64,000 nucleotides of DNA from assembly GCA_963695175.1 (NCBI GenBank), contig CAVOGG010000010.1, forward strand, positions 124,001-188,000, given 5' to 3'. Below are positions 26,483 to 35,644 of the stretch, piece by piece (the first letter of the stretch is position 1; every line of letters starts with the position of its first letter). A model generated the notes under the pieces. That model ran no database searches. It was not told the origin of the DNA and saw only the letters and a program-made list of their open reading frames with translations. The translations under genes were made by a program, and so were the position numbers. Source of the DNA: Fodinibacter sp963695175 (lineage in GTDB: Bacteria; Actinomycetota; Actinomycetes; Actinomycetales; Dermatophilaceae).

Positions 26483-26815
26483 ATGGCGAGGTTCGTGACG
26501 ATCGGGTACGGCGACGAGGCGGGCTACCAGCGCACCGCCCCCGACGTTCGGGATGCCGCGCACGCGCACGACGCGCGGCTGGCCGACGGCGGGGTCCAGA
26601 TGGGCACGGCGGGCACACCGGTCCAGGTACGCAACCACGACGCCGCCGGGGTGCACACGCAGGAGGGCTCGTTCATGACGTCGTCACTGCCCGTGGCCGG
26701 GTTCGCCATCATCGAGGCCGACACCCTGGCCGAGGCCGTGGAGATGGTGTCGCGGACGCCGTGCGCCGTGGCCCAGGGTGTCGTCGAGGTCTGGCCCCTG
26801 GACGCGGGCGTCTGA
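26483..26815 (+). CDS. YciI-related protein
   Basis: The product is 110 aa from ATG 26483, with GGGAGG eight bases upstream. MARFVTIGYGDEAGYQRTAP opens the first ferredoxin-like strand; DAAHAHDARLADGGVQMGTAG and VQVRNHD follow, and FAIIEADTLAEAVEMVSRTP with GVVEVWPLDAG closes the dimeric alpha/beta fold of the YciI/DGPF group. Roles of the family are poorly known; some members are enzymes, others accessory to sigma factors. The upstream 145 nt (26338-26482) hold no convincing gene. The gene converges with plsC-like, the stops being adjacent. Confidence 0.7.
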   Translation: MARFVTIGYGDEAGYQRTAPDVRDAAHAHDARLADGGVQMGTAGTPVQVRNHDAAGVHTQEGSFMTSSLPVAGFAIIEADTLAEAVEMVSRTPCAVAQGVVEVWPLDAGV

Positions 26816-27574
26816 TCAGCCGGAGAACTTGTCGCGGGTGCGGGTCATGTCGTGCAGGTCGGCGGCGTGCGCCGCCTGGGGCGTCGGGGCGGAGCCGCCG
26901 AGCCGGGCCGGCTGGTAGACGAGGTCGTCGCCGTGCAGCGCGGGGTAGGCCGCCTGCTGCGCGTCGAGCTGGGCCTGCATCACCGCCTTGAGCCGCTCGG
27001 TGGCGGCCACGACGTCGTCGCGACGCCCGATCTCGAGCGGCTCGCCGACGGTGATGCTGACCGGGATGCGCGCGGCCGGTCGCAGGTGCTTGGGCAGGTT
27101 CTTGGTCCACACCCGCTGGGCGCCCCAGATGGTGGTCGGCAGCACGGGTACTCCCGCGACCTGCGCCATCTTCACGGCGCCGGGCTTGAACTCCTTGAGC
27201 TCGAAGGAGCGCGACATGGTCGCCTCGGGGAACACCCCGACGATCTCGCCGGCGCGCAGCGCCCGGATCGCGGCCGCGAACGCCTCGCCGCCCTTGTGCC
27301 GGTCGACGGGGATGTGCCGCATCCCGCGCATCAGCGGGCCGGCGACCCGGTGGCCGAAGATCGACTTCTTCGCCATGAACCGCACGTAGCGCCGGTGCGG
27401 CCACGCGGGCAGCCCGGCATACGTGAAGTCGAGGTACGAGGTGTGGTTGATCGCCATGATGGCTCCGCCCGTGCGCGGCACGTGCTCCTCGCCGGTGATC
27501 GTGAACTTCGTGCCCTGCACGAAGAAGAGGGTCTTGGCCGTGTAGATCACCGGCCGGTACACGGGGTCGTTCAT
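26816..27574 (-). CDS. 1-acyl-sn-glycerol-3-phosphate acyltransferase family protein
   Basis: This PlsC-like enzyme is expected to acylate lysophosphatidic acid, or a related glycolipid precursor, at the membrane. The 252 aa product from ATG 27574 has the HX4D motif in MAINHTSYLDFTYAG, VRFMAKKSIFG, RHIPVDRHKGG, the FPE box in GVFPEATMSRS, and VPVLPTTIWGAQRV. The FPEA.MSRS form is usual for actinobacterial paralogues. The gene lies 54 nt downstream of eccC on the same strand but is not an ESX component by family. A longer start (27652) is possible, but residues before MNDPVYRP are not conserved-looking. Confidence 0.9.
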   Translation of the reverse strand: MNDPVYRPVIYTAKTLFFVQGTKFTITGEEHVPRTGGAIMAINHTSYLDFTYAGLPAWPHRRYVRFMAKKSIFGHRVAGPLMRGMRHIPVDRHKGGEAFAAAIRALRAGEIVGVFPEATMSRSFELKEFKPGAVKMAQVAGVPVLPTTIWGAQRVWTKNLPKHLRPAARIPVSITVGEPLEIGRRDDVVAATERLKAVMQAQLDAQQAAYPALHGDDLVYQPARLGGSAPTPQAAHAADLHDMTRTRDKFSG

Positions 27575-27627
27575 GGTGCTCACCCTAGGCCAGCCGCGGG
27601 CACCCGCCGAGCGCCGAGGCCCGCCGC

Positions 27628-30600
27628 TCACCCCAGGCGCGGCGGCTGCCACGCCAGCTGCAGCACCTGCTCGCCCAGCTCGCGGGACACGATCCGCCCC
27701 CGGCCCGGCGGCTGCGGCGTCGGCTTGGTGCGGCCGATGAGCGCCCCCTCGTCGGGGTTGCCCGACAGCAGGATGCCGGGTGAGCCCAGGTCACGCACCG
27801 ACTGGAGCACCGGCTCGAACATCGCCCGGGAGGCCCCGCCGCTGCGGCGGGTCAGGGCCAGGTGCAGCCCGACGTCGCCGGCCTGCGCGAGCAGCGGCAC
27901 GAGCGGGCGCAACGGGCTGCCCGCCGAGGTGACGACCAGGTCGTAGTCGTCGACGAGGAAGTAGACCTCGGCTCCCTGCCACCACGAGCGCGCCCGCAGC
28001 TGCTCGGGCGTGACGTCGGGCCCGGGCAGCCGGGTGCGCAGGAACTCGGTGATGCCCTCGACGGCCGCGGCGGTCTGGTCCTCGGTGGTGAGGTACTCGC
28101 CCAGGTGGCTCTCGGGCAGCTCGCCGAGCAGTGCCCGGCGGTAGTCGACGACGAACAGCTTCGCCTCGTCGGGCGCGTGCAGCCGCGCGACCTCGTGCGC
28201 GTAGGAGCGCAGGAAGGCCGACTTGCCGCTGTCGCTGTCGCCGAACAGGTAGACGTGCGGCGACTCGGCCAGGTCGAGGCCGATCGGCGCGAGGTCGCCC
28301 TCGTCGAGGCCGAGCAGCAGCCGTCGGTCGTCCGGCCCGGCCAGCTCGCGGACCCGCTCGAGGGTGACCTGGGAGGGCAGCAGTCGCAGCTTGGGCCCGC
28401 GCGGGCCGGTCCAGGCGGCGTTGACCCTGGTTACGAGGTCCTCGACACCCTCGCCGAGGTCGTCGACGGTGCCGCGGTCGTCGACCCGCGGCACTGCGGC
28501 GAGGAAGTGGTGCTTGGTCGTGGTGATGCCCCGGCCGGGTCGGCCCTTGGGCACGTTCGCGGCGAGCCGGCGGTCGACCTCGGAGTCGCTCGGGTCGCCG
28601 AGACGCATCTCGATGCGGGTGCCGAGCACGTCGCGGATCTGGTTGCGGAAGTCCATCCACCGCGAGCTCGTGACGATGACGTGCACCCCGAAGGTCAGCC
28701 CGCGCCCGGCCAGCTCGTGGATCTGGGTCTCGAGCTCGTCGAACTCGGCGCGCACCGTGGGCCAGCCGTCGACGACGAGGAAGACGTCGCCGTAGCCGTC
28801 GTCGACCCGACCGGCCGCCCGGCGGCTGCGGTAGGTCTCGATCGAGTCGATGCCGTGCGCGCGGAAGTAGCGCTCGCGGGCGTCGACGATGCCGCGCACC
28901 TCGGCCACGAGGCGGCGCACCACCTCCGGCTCGCTGCGGTTCGCGACCCCCGCGACGTGCGCGAGCTTCGCCAGCGGGGTGAAGGTGCCCCCGCCGAAGT
29001 CGAGCACGTACACCTGGCTCTCGAGCGGCGTCGTCGTGAGCGCGATCGCCGTGACGATGGTGCGCGCCATCGTCGAGCGGCCCGACCGCGGGCCGCCGAC
29101 CACCGCCACGTGCCCGGACGCACCGCCGAGCCGCAGCACGTGCAGCTCGCGACGCTGCTCGAGCGGCCGGTCGACGATGCCGACCGGCAGCACGTACGAC
29201 CCGCGCTCGCGCCACCGGGTGCTCACCAGACCGAGCTCGGGGTGCGGTGCGAGGTCGCCGAGCAGCTGGTCCATCGAGTTCGGCACGTCGAGCGGCGGCA
29301 GCCAGACCTGGTGCGCGGGCCGACCGTGGCCCTTCATCCGGCTCACCGCGATGTCGAAGACGGCGCGCGTCTCCGGCGGCTCCCCCGCGCCGGACGCGGC
29401 CGGCGGCTGGTCGGCTCCGCGTCGACCGGCAGCGACGGGTGCGAGCGTGTACGGGAGGATCTCGGCCGGGCCCCCGGACCCGTCGGTCGTGGCGGCCGGG
29501 CGGCGACGCCCCTTGGGCGGGCCGGACACGTAGGCGGCCTTGAACTTCGTCAGGGTGGTCTGGTCGGGCTTGAGGTAGCCCAGGCCCGGCACCGGCGGCA
29601 GCTCGTACGCGTCCGGGACGCCGATGACCGTCCGTGACTCACCGGACGAGAAGGTGCGCAGGCCGATGCGGTACGACAGGTGCGACTCCAGGCCACGCAG
29701 CCGCCCCTCCTCGAGCCGCTGGGACGAGAGCAGCAGGTGCATCGACAGCGACCGTCCGAGCCGGCCGATCGCCACGAAGAGGTCGGCGAACTCGGGCTTG
29801 GCCGACAGCAGCTCGGAGAACTCGTCGACCACGATGAGCAGCGCCGGCAGCGGCTCGAGCGGCGCGCCCTGGGTGCGGGCCCGCTCGTAGTCGGTGACGT
29901 TCGCGAAGTTGCCGGCCGAGCGCAGCAGCTCCTGGCGGCGCGTCATCTCGCCCTGAAGGGCGTCCTGCATGCGTTCGACGAGGGTGATCTCCTGGCCGAG
30001 GTTGGTGATGACCGCCGAGACGTGCGGCAGGTCGGCCATGCCGGCGAACGTGGCGCCGCCCTTGAAGTCGACGAGCACGAAGTTGAGCGACTCCGGGGAG
30101 TGGGTCATCGAGAGCGCGAGCACCAGGGTGCGCAGCAGCTCGGACTTGCCCGAGCCGGTGGCCCCGATGACCAGCCCGTGCGGGCCCATGCCCTGCTGGG
30201 CCGACTCCTTGAGGTCGAGCGCGACGACCGCCCCGGCCTCGTCGACGCCGATCGGCACCCGCAGCCGGTCGCGCTGCAGCCGGGGTCGCCAGGCAGCGTC
30301 CGGGTCGAGGTCGCGCACGTCGCCCTGACCGAGCAGGTCGACGAGCTCGGTCGACGCGCTGAACACGTCACGCGCCTCCGGCTCGTCACCGGCGTAGCGC
30401 GGGGCCAACCGGCGAGCGGCCGCCTCGGCGCGCACCGTCGAGAGCTGGTCGGCCGTGCCGTGGGCGGTTCCGCGGGCCAGGCTGATGATCTCGAGCGGCA
30501 CGGTTCCCGCCCGCGGCCCCCGGGCCGGCGCCTGGCCCACGGCCAGGCGCAGCGTCGTGGCCGCGGCCAGCTCGCCCCACTGCTCGGGCAGGTCGAGCAC

Positions 30601-31611
30601 GGTCACCCCGAGCACGCCGTCCGGGGTGACCACGGGGTTGCCGGGGGGCACGTCGCCGCCGTCGACGACGAGCAGCACGTGCGGCAGCGTGGCCTGCTCG
30701 CTCGGGCCGAACCGCGGTCGCTCCACGATCTCGGGGGGCAGCAGCGGCAGCAGGTCGTGCACCGACTCGCCGACCAGCCGCACCGGCCCGACGGCGTCGC
30801 GGTCGCGCGGGCTGAGGGCGTGGGGCAGCCACTTGAGCCACTCCCACTCCGAGCGGGTCTCGCGGGACACCAGCGCGGCCACGACGAGGTCCTCCGGGGC
30901 GTGCTGCATCGCGGCCGACAGCACGATCGAGCGGGCCAGCGCCCGGGCCGGGTCGGCGTCACCGGTCACCTCGACGCGGGCCCACGCGCGCAGCGCGGCG
31001 GATGCCGGCAGCCCGGGCTGGGCCTGGTGGGTCGAGAGGAGGCGGTGCAGGGCCGAGGCCGCGACCGGGTCGAGCTGGGCCAGGGGCGGGGTCTCCGGGG
31101 GCTCGAGGGTGAGGCACAGCGGCTGCGACGTGGCGCCCATCCGCACCTGGAGGAAGTCGGGGTCGGACACGGTGCGCTCCCACACCCGGCTGCCCTCGGC
31201 CGCGATGGTCGGGAGCGCGGCGGGGTCGGGGTAGTCCCACAGGGCCGCCGCTCGCTGGCGCCCGGCGGCGTCCCGGATGGTGCCGCGCACCTCGGCGAGG
31301 TACGCGAGGTACTCGCGGCGGGCCGCCAGCACGCCGGCGGTGTGCTGCTGGCGCTGGCGCACCCCGCTGGCGAGCACGAAGCCCACCGAGGCGAGCAGGA
31401 ACATCCCGGCGGTGAACCACGCGCGCGGGCCGCTCTGCGACATGGCGACGAAGCCGATCGTGCCCAGCGAGCCGACCATCGGCACGGCCTGCAGCAGCAG
31501 CCCGCTCGCGCCGTCGGACGGCGTGATCTCCGGGGGTGGCTGCAGCGCGATCCGCCCGGAGGGCACCAGCGGTGCCTGCTCGCGGGCGCCCCGCCGTGCG
31601 GCCACCGTCAT
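27628..31611 (-). CDS. eccC: Type VII secretion ATPase EccC
   Basis: This FtsK/SpoIIIE-like motor drives substrates through the ESX membrane complex. The 1327 aa product is full length for a fused EccCa/EccCb. Two N-terminal membrane segments lie near residues 35-80, followed by three ATPase domains: domain 1 has GATGSGKSELLRTL with VLVDFKGGATF; domain 2 has GGPRSGRSTMARTI, where Arg replaces the Walker A Lys, with VYVLDFGGGTF; domain 3 has GDSDSGKSAFLRSY with LFVVDYRRALLG. Degenerate distal ATPase sites are usual in EccC. It is transcribed away from the divergent eccD at 31722 across a 110-nt intergenic region. It is expected to recognise the WXG100 pair encoded in the same locus. Confidence 0.95.
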   Translation of the reverse strand: MTVAARRGAREQAPLVPSGRIALQPPPEITPSDGASGLLLQAVPMVGSLGTIGFVAMSQSGPRAWFTAGMFLLASVGFVLASGVRQRQQHTAGVLAARREYLAYLAEVRGTIRDAAGRQRAAALWDYPDPAALPTIAAEGSRVWERTVSDPDFLQVRMGATSQPLCLTLEPPETPPLAQLDPVAASALHRLLSTHQAQPGLPASAALRAWARVEVTGDADPARALARSIVLSAAMQHAPEDLVVAALVSRETRSEWEWLKWLPHALSPRDRDAVGPVRLVGESVHDLLPLLPPEIVERPRFGPSEQATLPHVLLVVDGGDVPPGNPVVTPDGVLGVTVLDLPEQWGELAAATTLRLAVGQAPARGPRAGTVPLEIISLARGTAHGTADQLSTVRAEAAARRLAPRYAGDEPEARDVFSASTELVDLLGQGDVRDLDPDAAWRPRLQRDRLRVPIGVDEAGAVVALDLKESAQQGMGPHGLVIGATGSGKSELLRTLVLALSMTHSPESLNFVLVDFKGGATFAGMADLPHVSAVITNLGQEITLVERMQDALQGEMTRRQELLRSAGNFANVTDYERARTQGAPLEPLPALLIVVDEFSELLSAKPEFADLFVAIGRLGRSLSMHLLLSSQRLEEGRLRGLESHLSYRIGLRTFSSGESRTVIGVPDAYELPPVPGLGYLKPDQTTLTKFKAAYVSGPPKGRRRPAATTDGSGGPAEILPYTLAPVAAGRRGADQPPAASGAGEPPETRAVFDIAVSRMKGHGRPAHQVWLPPLDVPNSMDQLLGDLAPHPELGLVSTRWRERGSYVLPVGIVDRPLEQRRELHVLRLGGASGHVAVVGGPRSGRSTMARTIVTAIALTTTPLESQVYVLDFGGGTFTPLAKLAHVAGVANRSEPEVVRRLVAEVRGIVDARERYFRAHGIDSIETYRSRRAAGRVDDGYGDVFLVVDGWPTVRAEFDELETQIHELAGRGLTFGVHVIVTSSRWMDFRNQIRDVLGTRIEMRLGDPSDSEVDRRLAANVPKGRPGRGITTTKHHFLAAVPRVDDRGTVDDLGEGVEDLVTRVNAAWTGPRGPKLRLLPSQVTLERVRELAGPDDRRLLLGLDEGDLAPIGLDLAESPHVYLFGDSDSGKSAFLRSYAHEVARLHAPDEAKLFVVDYRRALLGELPESHLGEYLTTEDQTAAAVEGITEFLRTRLPGPDVTPEQLRARSWWQGAEVYFLVDDYDLVVTSAGSPLRPLVPLLAQAGDVGLHLALTRRSGGASRAMFEPVLQSVRDLGSPGILLSGNPDEGALIGRTKPTPQPPGRGRIVSRELGEQVLQLAWQPPRLG

Positions 31612-31721
31612 CGCGCTCCCTCTCCGACGTCGTCGCAGCGATCCGGACCACCGTACCCGTGGCTATTGTTCATGGCGGACGCCGCCGGAGGCGGGACACC
31701 GCGATCGTACGGGGAGGACTC

Positions 31722-33290
31722 GTGGCGGCACCGACGCACCAGCTGACGCTCGTCGCCGACGAGAAGCGGTACGACCTCGTCGTGCCCGTCGGCACCCGCG
31801 TCACGGACGTGCTCTCGGTGCTGGGCATCTCCTCGAGCGCGGCCCCCAGCTCGGTCGCAACGGCCGCGGGCCACGTCTACGGACCGCACGACCGGCTCGG
31901 CGACGACCTGCCCACCGGCGCCGTGCTGACCGTCGTGCGCACCACCACCCACCGGCTGCACCGCGACGTCGTGAGCATCGACCGGTCCTCGGCGGCGCCG
32001 GGCTCGCGCAGCACCGCGCCCTCGTGGGCCGGTGGCGGCCGCGCGGTCGTCGCCGAGCCCGACGCGCCGGGCGTGCTCGACGACTCCACCCGCCGCCGCG
32101 AGGACCTCGAGGCCGACGCCACCGTGAGCCGTGCGGGCCTGCGGGGCGGCGGACGTCGTGCCGGGATGCCGTCGGGCACGCGCCGCTCGCGCCGCGCCCC
32201 CGACGTCGTGCCCGCCCTCGTGGTCGGCCTGGGCCTGCTGTGCGTCGTGGTCGCGGCACTCGCCCTGACCGCCGAACCCACCACCGCTGGAACAGGTTTC
32301 GCGTCGGCGCCGGCCCGCTGGGTGAGCGCCGCGCTGCTCCTCGCGGGAGCCGTCGTCGTGACCCTGGCCGTGCCCCGTGAGCGCCCGGGCGCCATCGCGT
32401 TGCGCCTCGCCGGCGCCCCGGCACTGGCCGTGGCGGCCGGGCTCACCGTGCCGCTCGCGCCCTCTGCCCAGCGGGTCGCCGTGCAGGGGGTGCTCGCGGC
32501 AGCCCTCGCCGTCGTCGTGCTGGCCCTGGGGTCGGTCGACACGGCCGACACCGACCGGGCTGCCCGCACCGCGATGGCCTGCCTCGGGGGCGTCGGCACC
32601 GTGCTCGCTGCCGGGGTGCTGCTGGGCTGGGCGCCGGTGGCGTCGGCGGCGCTGCTCGTCGGCCTGGCGCCAGTCGTCGTACGGGCCCTGCCGAGTGCCA
32701 GCCTGGCCGTCGACCCGACCCAGCTCGTCGACACCGACCGCCTCTCGAGCACGATCTGGGCGGTGCGCGAACGGCACGCCGGACGCCGCCGCCGGGTGAC
32801 CGCCGTCGACGTGCGCGACCGGGTCGCGCAGGCGCGGGCCGTGGTGTCGGTCGGCACCTCCTACCTCGCCACTGTGGCCGCCCTCGGCGGGTGGGCGGTC
32901 GCACTCTCGCCCGCGCAGTCCGAGGTCGCCCCGTGGGGGCGCTGGGCGCTGCCCGCCGTCGCCGCCGTGGCCCTGGGCTACCAGGCACGCAGCGTGCGCG
33001 ACCGGGTGGCCCGGTTCGCGATGCTCGCCGCGGCCGCCTCGCTGGTGGCCGCCACCGGCTACGCCGTGCTCACCGACCACCCGTCGTGGGTGCTCGGCCT
33101 CGTCGTGACCGCGCTCGTGGCCGCGGCGGCCACCGTGGTCGGGGCCGTGGCGGTGACCGGTGGCTACCACTCGACCCGCCTGTCACGGGTGGCCGACCTC
33201 GTCGAGTCGACGGCCGTCGTGCTGGTGCTGCCGCTGGGGATGGTCGCCGCCGGGGGCATCGAGGCCCTGCGCCGGCTCACCTCGGGCTGA
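31722..33290 (+). CDS. eccD: Type VII secretion integral membrane protein EccD (copy 1)
   Basis: GTG 31722 follows GGGGAGGA. The 522 aa product starts with a YukD/ubiquitin-like domain (HQLTLVADEKRYDLVVPVG, DVLSVLGISSSAAP), then a charged linker and eleven hydrophobic segments, the hallmark of EccD: VVPALVVGLGLLCVVVAAL is the first and STAVVLVLPLGMVAAGG the last, with a cytosolic loop WAVRERHAGRRRRVTAVDV between segments six and seven. EccD forms the membrane vestibule of the ESX channel. A second, clearly different EccD is encoded at 36215. The two share architecture rather than obvious close sequence identity. The gene is flanked by divergent eccC and by a convergent PPE-like gene 10 nt away. 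Confidence 0.88.
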   Translation: MAAPTHQLTLVADEKRYDLVVPVGTRVTDVLSVLGISSSAAPSSVATAAGHVYGPHDRLGDDLPTGAVLTVVRTTTHRLHRDVVSIDRSSAAPGSRSTAPSWAGGGRAVVAEPDAPGVLDDSTRRREDLEADATVSRAGLRGGGRRAGMPSGTRRSRRAPDVVPALVVGLGLLCVVVAALALTAEPTTAGTGFASAPARWVSAALLLAGAVVVTLAVPRERPGAIALRLAGAPALAVAAGLTVPLAPSAQRVAVQGVLAAALAVVVLALGSVDTADTDRAARTAMACLGGVGTVLAAGVLLGWAPVASAALLVGLAPVVVRALPSASLAVDPTQLVDTDRLSSTIWAVRERHAGRRRRVTAVDVRDRVAQARAVVSVGTSYLATVAALGGWAVALSPAQSEVAPWGRWALPAVAAVALGYQARSVRDRVARFAMLAAAASLVAATGYAVLTDHPSWVLGLVVTALVAAAATVVGAVAVTGGYHSTRLSRVADLVESTAVVLVLPLGMVAAGGIEALRRLTSG

Positions 33291-33299
33291 GCCGGCCGG

Positions 33300-34727
33300 T
33301 CACTCCCACACCGGCGGGGTGGCGTCCTCGGCGCCCTCGAACCAGGTCTCCTCGTCCTCCAGGGTGAGGTGGTCGACGTCCTGGGCGTCCGCGCGGTCGC
33401 CCGCGCGCCCGCGCCCGCCGGCCGCGCTGCCACCCACTGCTCCTGACGTGCCGCGTCCGCCGGCTCCGCCGCCGAGCTTGGGCACGCCGTAGCGCCCCGT
33501 GCGCGCCGCTCCCCGGCCTCCGGTCCCGCCCCGGGCAGCACCGGCCTGACCTCCGCCGGCGACCACCGACGAGCGACCGGCGGGACTCGTCCCGGCTCCG
33601 GCGGAACGACCGGCCGCGCCGCCGTTCGAGGTCGCCACCATCGACCCGGGCACGCGGCCTGCGGCCGCGCCGCCCGGCATCCCGCCCGGCATCCCGCCCC
33701 GGCCCATCATCGCCGCGGCGCCGCCACCGGCGAGCATCCCGCCCATGCCCGCAGCGGTGCCGGCAGCGCCGACCGACCCGCTCGTGCCACCGGCACCGGA
33801 CGCGGTCGAGCCGGGCACGGGCCCGCCGCCCACGCCATCACCCGGCGCGGTCGTGCCGTCGACCGGGCCGTCGAGCACCGGCGGCGTCGGGTCGGCGGCC
33901 GGCGGCCAGGGGTCAGGCTGCGGCCACGGGTCGGGCTGCGGCCACGGGTCGGGCGGGACGTCGGTGCCTGCGGGGTAGTCGCCGCCACCGTTGGTGGGCG
34001 GCGGGGTCCACTGGCCGGGGGTGGGATCGCCCGCGCCCCCCGGCGGAACGTACGAGGAGCCGCCCGGCCGCGAGCCGCCGCCCACGCTGCTGGGGCGCCG
34101 GCCGCCGGTGGTGGGTGAGCCGCCCGGCACCGGGGTCTGGTCGGCCGGGTCGACCGGCAGCTTCTTGGTCGCGGTGGTCATCGACTCGGTGAACGTCGCG
34201 AGCACGGCCGTCGCCTGCTGCTCACGAGCGGCCCGGGCGTCGGCCACCGCCCGGTCGTAGGCGGGCCGGTCGAGCACGGTCGGCAGGTCTGGTGAGGCCT
34301 GCGCCGGCGGACGCACCGGGGCGCGCTGGAAGTCGGCCTGGTCGACGGCGAGCGAGACCGAGCGCACCTTGGTGACGTAGTCGGTGCGGGCGGTGACCAC
34401 CGAGTCGTGGGCGCTCTTCAGGCCGGCCTCGATGCGGTCGATCTTCTCCGCGTGCACGTCCAGGTTCGCGGCGAGCCTGCCCAGGGACTGGTAGGCCGCG
34501 GCGGCCGCCGGGCCGGCCCACGCGTCCGGGGCACCCTGCAGGGCGGCGACGATGCCGCGCACCTCGGCCGACAGCCCACGCACGGACTCGGCACTCGTGG
34601 CCCAGTCGCCCGCGGTGAGGTCGACGATGCCCGTCTGGAAGTCGTAGATGTCGTAGAGGGTGCGCTCGGTCGGGCCGGCCTGCTCGGGCAGCGGGGGGCG
34701 GCTCGATCCGCCGTCGTCGGGTCGCAT
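33300..34727 (-). CDS. PPE-like ESX-associated protein with WXG domain and long Gly/Pro/Met-rich tail
   Basis: The 475 aa product starts at ATG 34727 after GAGGAG, which overlaps the stop of the gene before it. The N-terminal 160 residues are helical: TLYDIYDFQTGIVDLTAGDW, VRGIVAALQGAPDAWAGPAA with a WAG bend, and LDVHAEKIDRIEAGLKSAHD. From about residue 200 it is Pro/Gly-rich, with three repeats of DPWPQPDPWP type, MGRGGMPGGMPGGAA and an acidic end LEDEETWFEGAEDATPPVWE. A WXG hairpin plus long disordered tail resembles PPE or large WXG substrates of ESX systems. Whether it is a secreted effector or a chaperone-like partner cannot be told. It overlaps functionally with the partner gene just upstream. 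Confidence 0.6.
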   Translation of the reverse strand: MRPDDGGSSRPPLPEQAGPTERTLYDIYDFQTGIVDLTAGDWATSAESVRGLSAEVRGIVAALQGAPDAWAGPAAAAAYQSLGRLAANLDVHAEKIDRIEAGLKSAHDSVVTARTDYVTKVRSVSLAVDQADFQRAPVRPPAQASPDLPTVLDRPAYDRAVADARAAREQQATAVLATFTESMTTATKKLPVDPADQTPVPGGSPTTGGRRPSSVGGGSRPGGSSYVPPGGAGDPTPGQWTPPPTNGGGDYPAGTDVPPDPWPQPDPWPQPDPWPPAADPTPPVLDGPVDGTTAPGDGVGGGPVPGSTASGAGGTSGSVGAAGTAAGMGGMLAGGGAAAMMGRGGMPGGMPGGAAAGRVPGSMVATSNGGAAGRSAGAGTSPAGRSSVVAGGGQAGAARGGTGGRGAARTGRYGVPKLGGGAGGRGTSGAVGGSAAGGRGRAGDRADAQDVDHLTLEDEETWFEGAEDATPPVWE

Positions 34728-34729
34728 CG

Positions 34730-35215
34730 TCACTCCTCGGGGTCGGCGGGTTCGGTGAGCGGGGTGCCGTCGTGGCGCAGCTGCGTGTCGAGCGCGGTCA
34801 CCGTGGCGCTGCCCTGCACGACCTCGTCGGTGCCCTTGGCCTGCTCCTGCAGGCGCACGCTCTCGAAGCCGGCCGGGTCGGTCCAGCGCGCCAGCAGCGC
34901 GACGAACGCGTCCCCGGCGTTCTCGTCGCGGCTGCGCATCTCGGCGGCCGCGAGCGCGAGGTTCTGGGCCGCCGTGACCAGGTCGTCCTGGATGCCGCGC
35001 AGCGTCTCGGTGTACTCGGTCGCCGCCGCGGCGTAGACCGTGCCGAAGGCGAGCGCCGCCGGGGTACCGCCGAAGCTCGAGCGGTTGGCGAGCCCGTCGC
35101 GCGCCCGCACGACCTCGGCATGAGCGGCTTCGCGCCAGTTCGTCTCGTGGTCCCTGGCCAGGGTCGTCAGGATCGGTGGGTACCTGAGCGGCTGGTCCTC
35201 CGGGGGCAGTCCCAC
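34730..35215 (-). CDS. ESX locus helical protein, possible partner of the PPE-like protein
   Basis: GTG 35215 follows GGAGGAG and gives about 161 aa. Helices include LTTLARDHETNWREAAHAEV, VRARDGLANRSSFGGTPAAL, AFGTVYAAAATEYTETLRGI and QNLALAAAEMRSRDENAGDA, ending in an acidic tail TEPADPEE. No enzyme motif is present. The Asn-x-Ser-Ser-Phe-Gly-Gly bend between two long helices is WXG-like in shape, though the Trp is missing. It is translationally coupled to the PPE-like gene (stop 34730-34732, next ATG 34727). PE/PPE-style or EspB-like heterodimers are encoded in this way, so a complex between the two is likely but unproven. I do not recognise a named family. Confidence 0.55.
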   Translation of the reverse strand: MGLPPEDQPLRYPPILTTLARDHETNWREAAHAEVVRARDGLANRSSFGGTPAALAFGTVYAAAATEYTETLRGIQDDLVTAAQNLALAAAEMRSRDENAGDAFVALLARWTDPAGFESVRLQEQAKGTDEVVQGSATVTALDTQLRHDGTPLTEPADPEE

Positions 35216-35333
35216 GATGTCTCCTCCCACGTGCACGGTTGCGGTGGAACGCCGTTCGTGCCGGCACCCGGTCGACGGGTGCCGGCACGCGGCGCTTCGC
35301 GATGGTCGCGCTGGCGCGCGCCGGTGTGGTGCG

Positions 35334-35627
35334 TCAGCCCCACATGTTGGTGTTGCGCAGCTCCCCGGCGAGGTAGTCCTCCTTGGAGGTGATGACCGCC
35401 TGGCGGACGTCCTCGAGCAGCTGCCGGCACTCGTCGATCTGCTTGTCCCAGTCGAGCTGGGCCTGGGAGTAGGCCTGTCGCGCCGAGCCGTCCCACTGCT
35501 CGACGTAGGGCTTGAGGTCGCCCTTCATCGTCTCGAGGCGCTGCTCGAGCTTGGCGAGCCCGCCCTTCATGTCGCTCACGAGGGCGTCGATGCCGGCGCC
35601 ACCGACCTTGATTCCGTCTCCAGCCAT
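35334..35627 (-). CDS. WXG100 family protein (ESX substrate), downstream member of pair
   Basis: The 97 aa product from ATG 35627 is a helical hairpin with the W-x-G bend in VEQWDGSARQAYSQAQLDWD. Helix 1 is DALVSDMKGGLAKLEQRLET and helix 2 contains QIDECRQLLEDVRQAV. The C-terminus has DYLAGELRNTNMWG, in which Y-L-A-G-E fits the YxxxD/E type VII secretion signal. It is the EsxA/EsxB-type small substrate, cotranscribed with the gene at 35959 (17-nt gap). Which of the two carries the working signal in the dimer is not decided by sequence, as both have candidates. Confidence 0.9.
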   Translation of the reverse strand: MAGDGIKVGGAGIDALVSDMKGGLAKLEQRLETMKGDLKPYVEQWDGSARQAYSQAQLDWDKQIDECRQLLEDVRQAVITSKEDYLAGELRNTNMWG

Positions 35628-35644
35628 GATGGTGTCCCTCCCGC

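Noticed and set aside
26347..26484. 45-codon minus-strand ORF (MAYLPWSASLDDARV...LLRGDYLVELAQSQ) between DUF4916 and YciI genes
   Set aside because: It overlaps the YciI start and promoter area, uses mixed third bases and has no ribosome site. It may be a remnant of a gene tail, but support is too thin.
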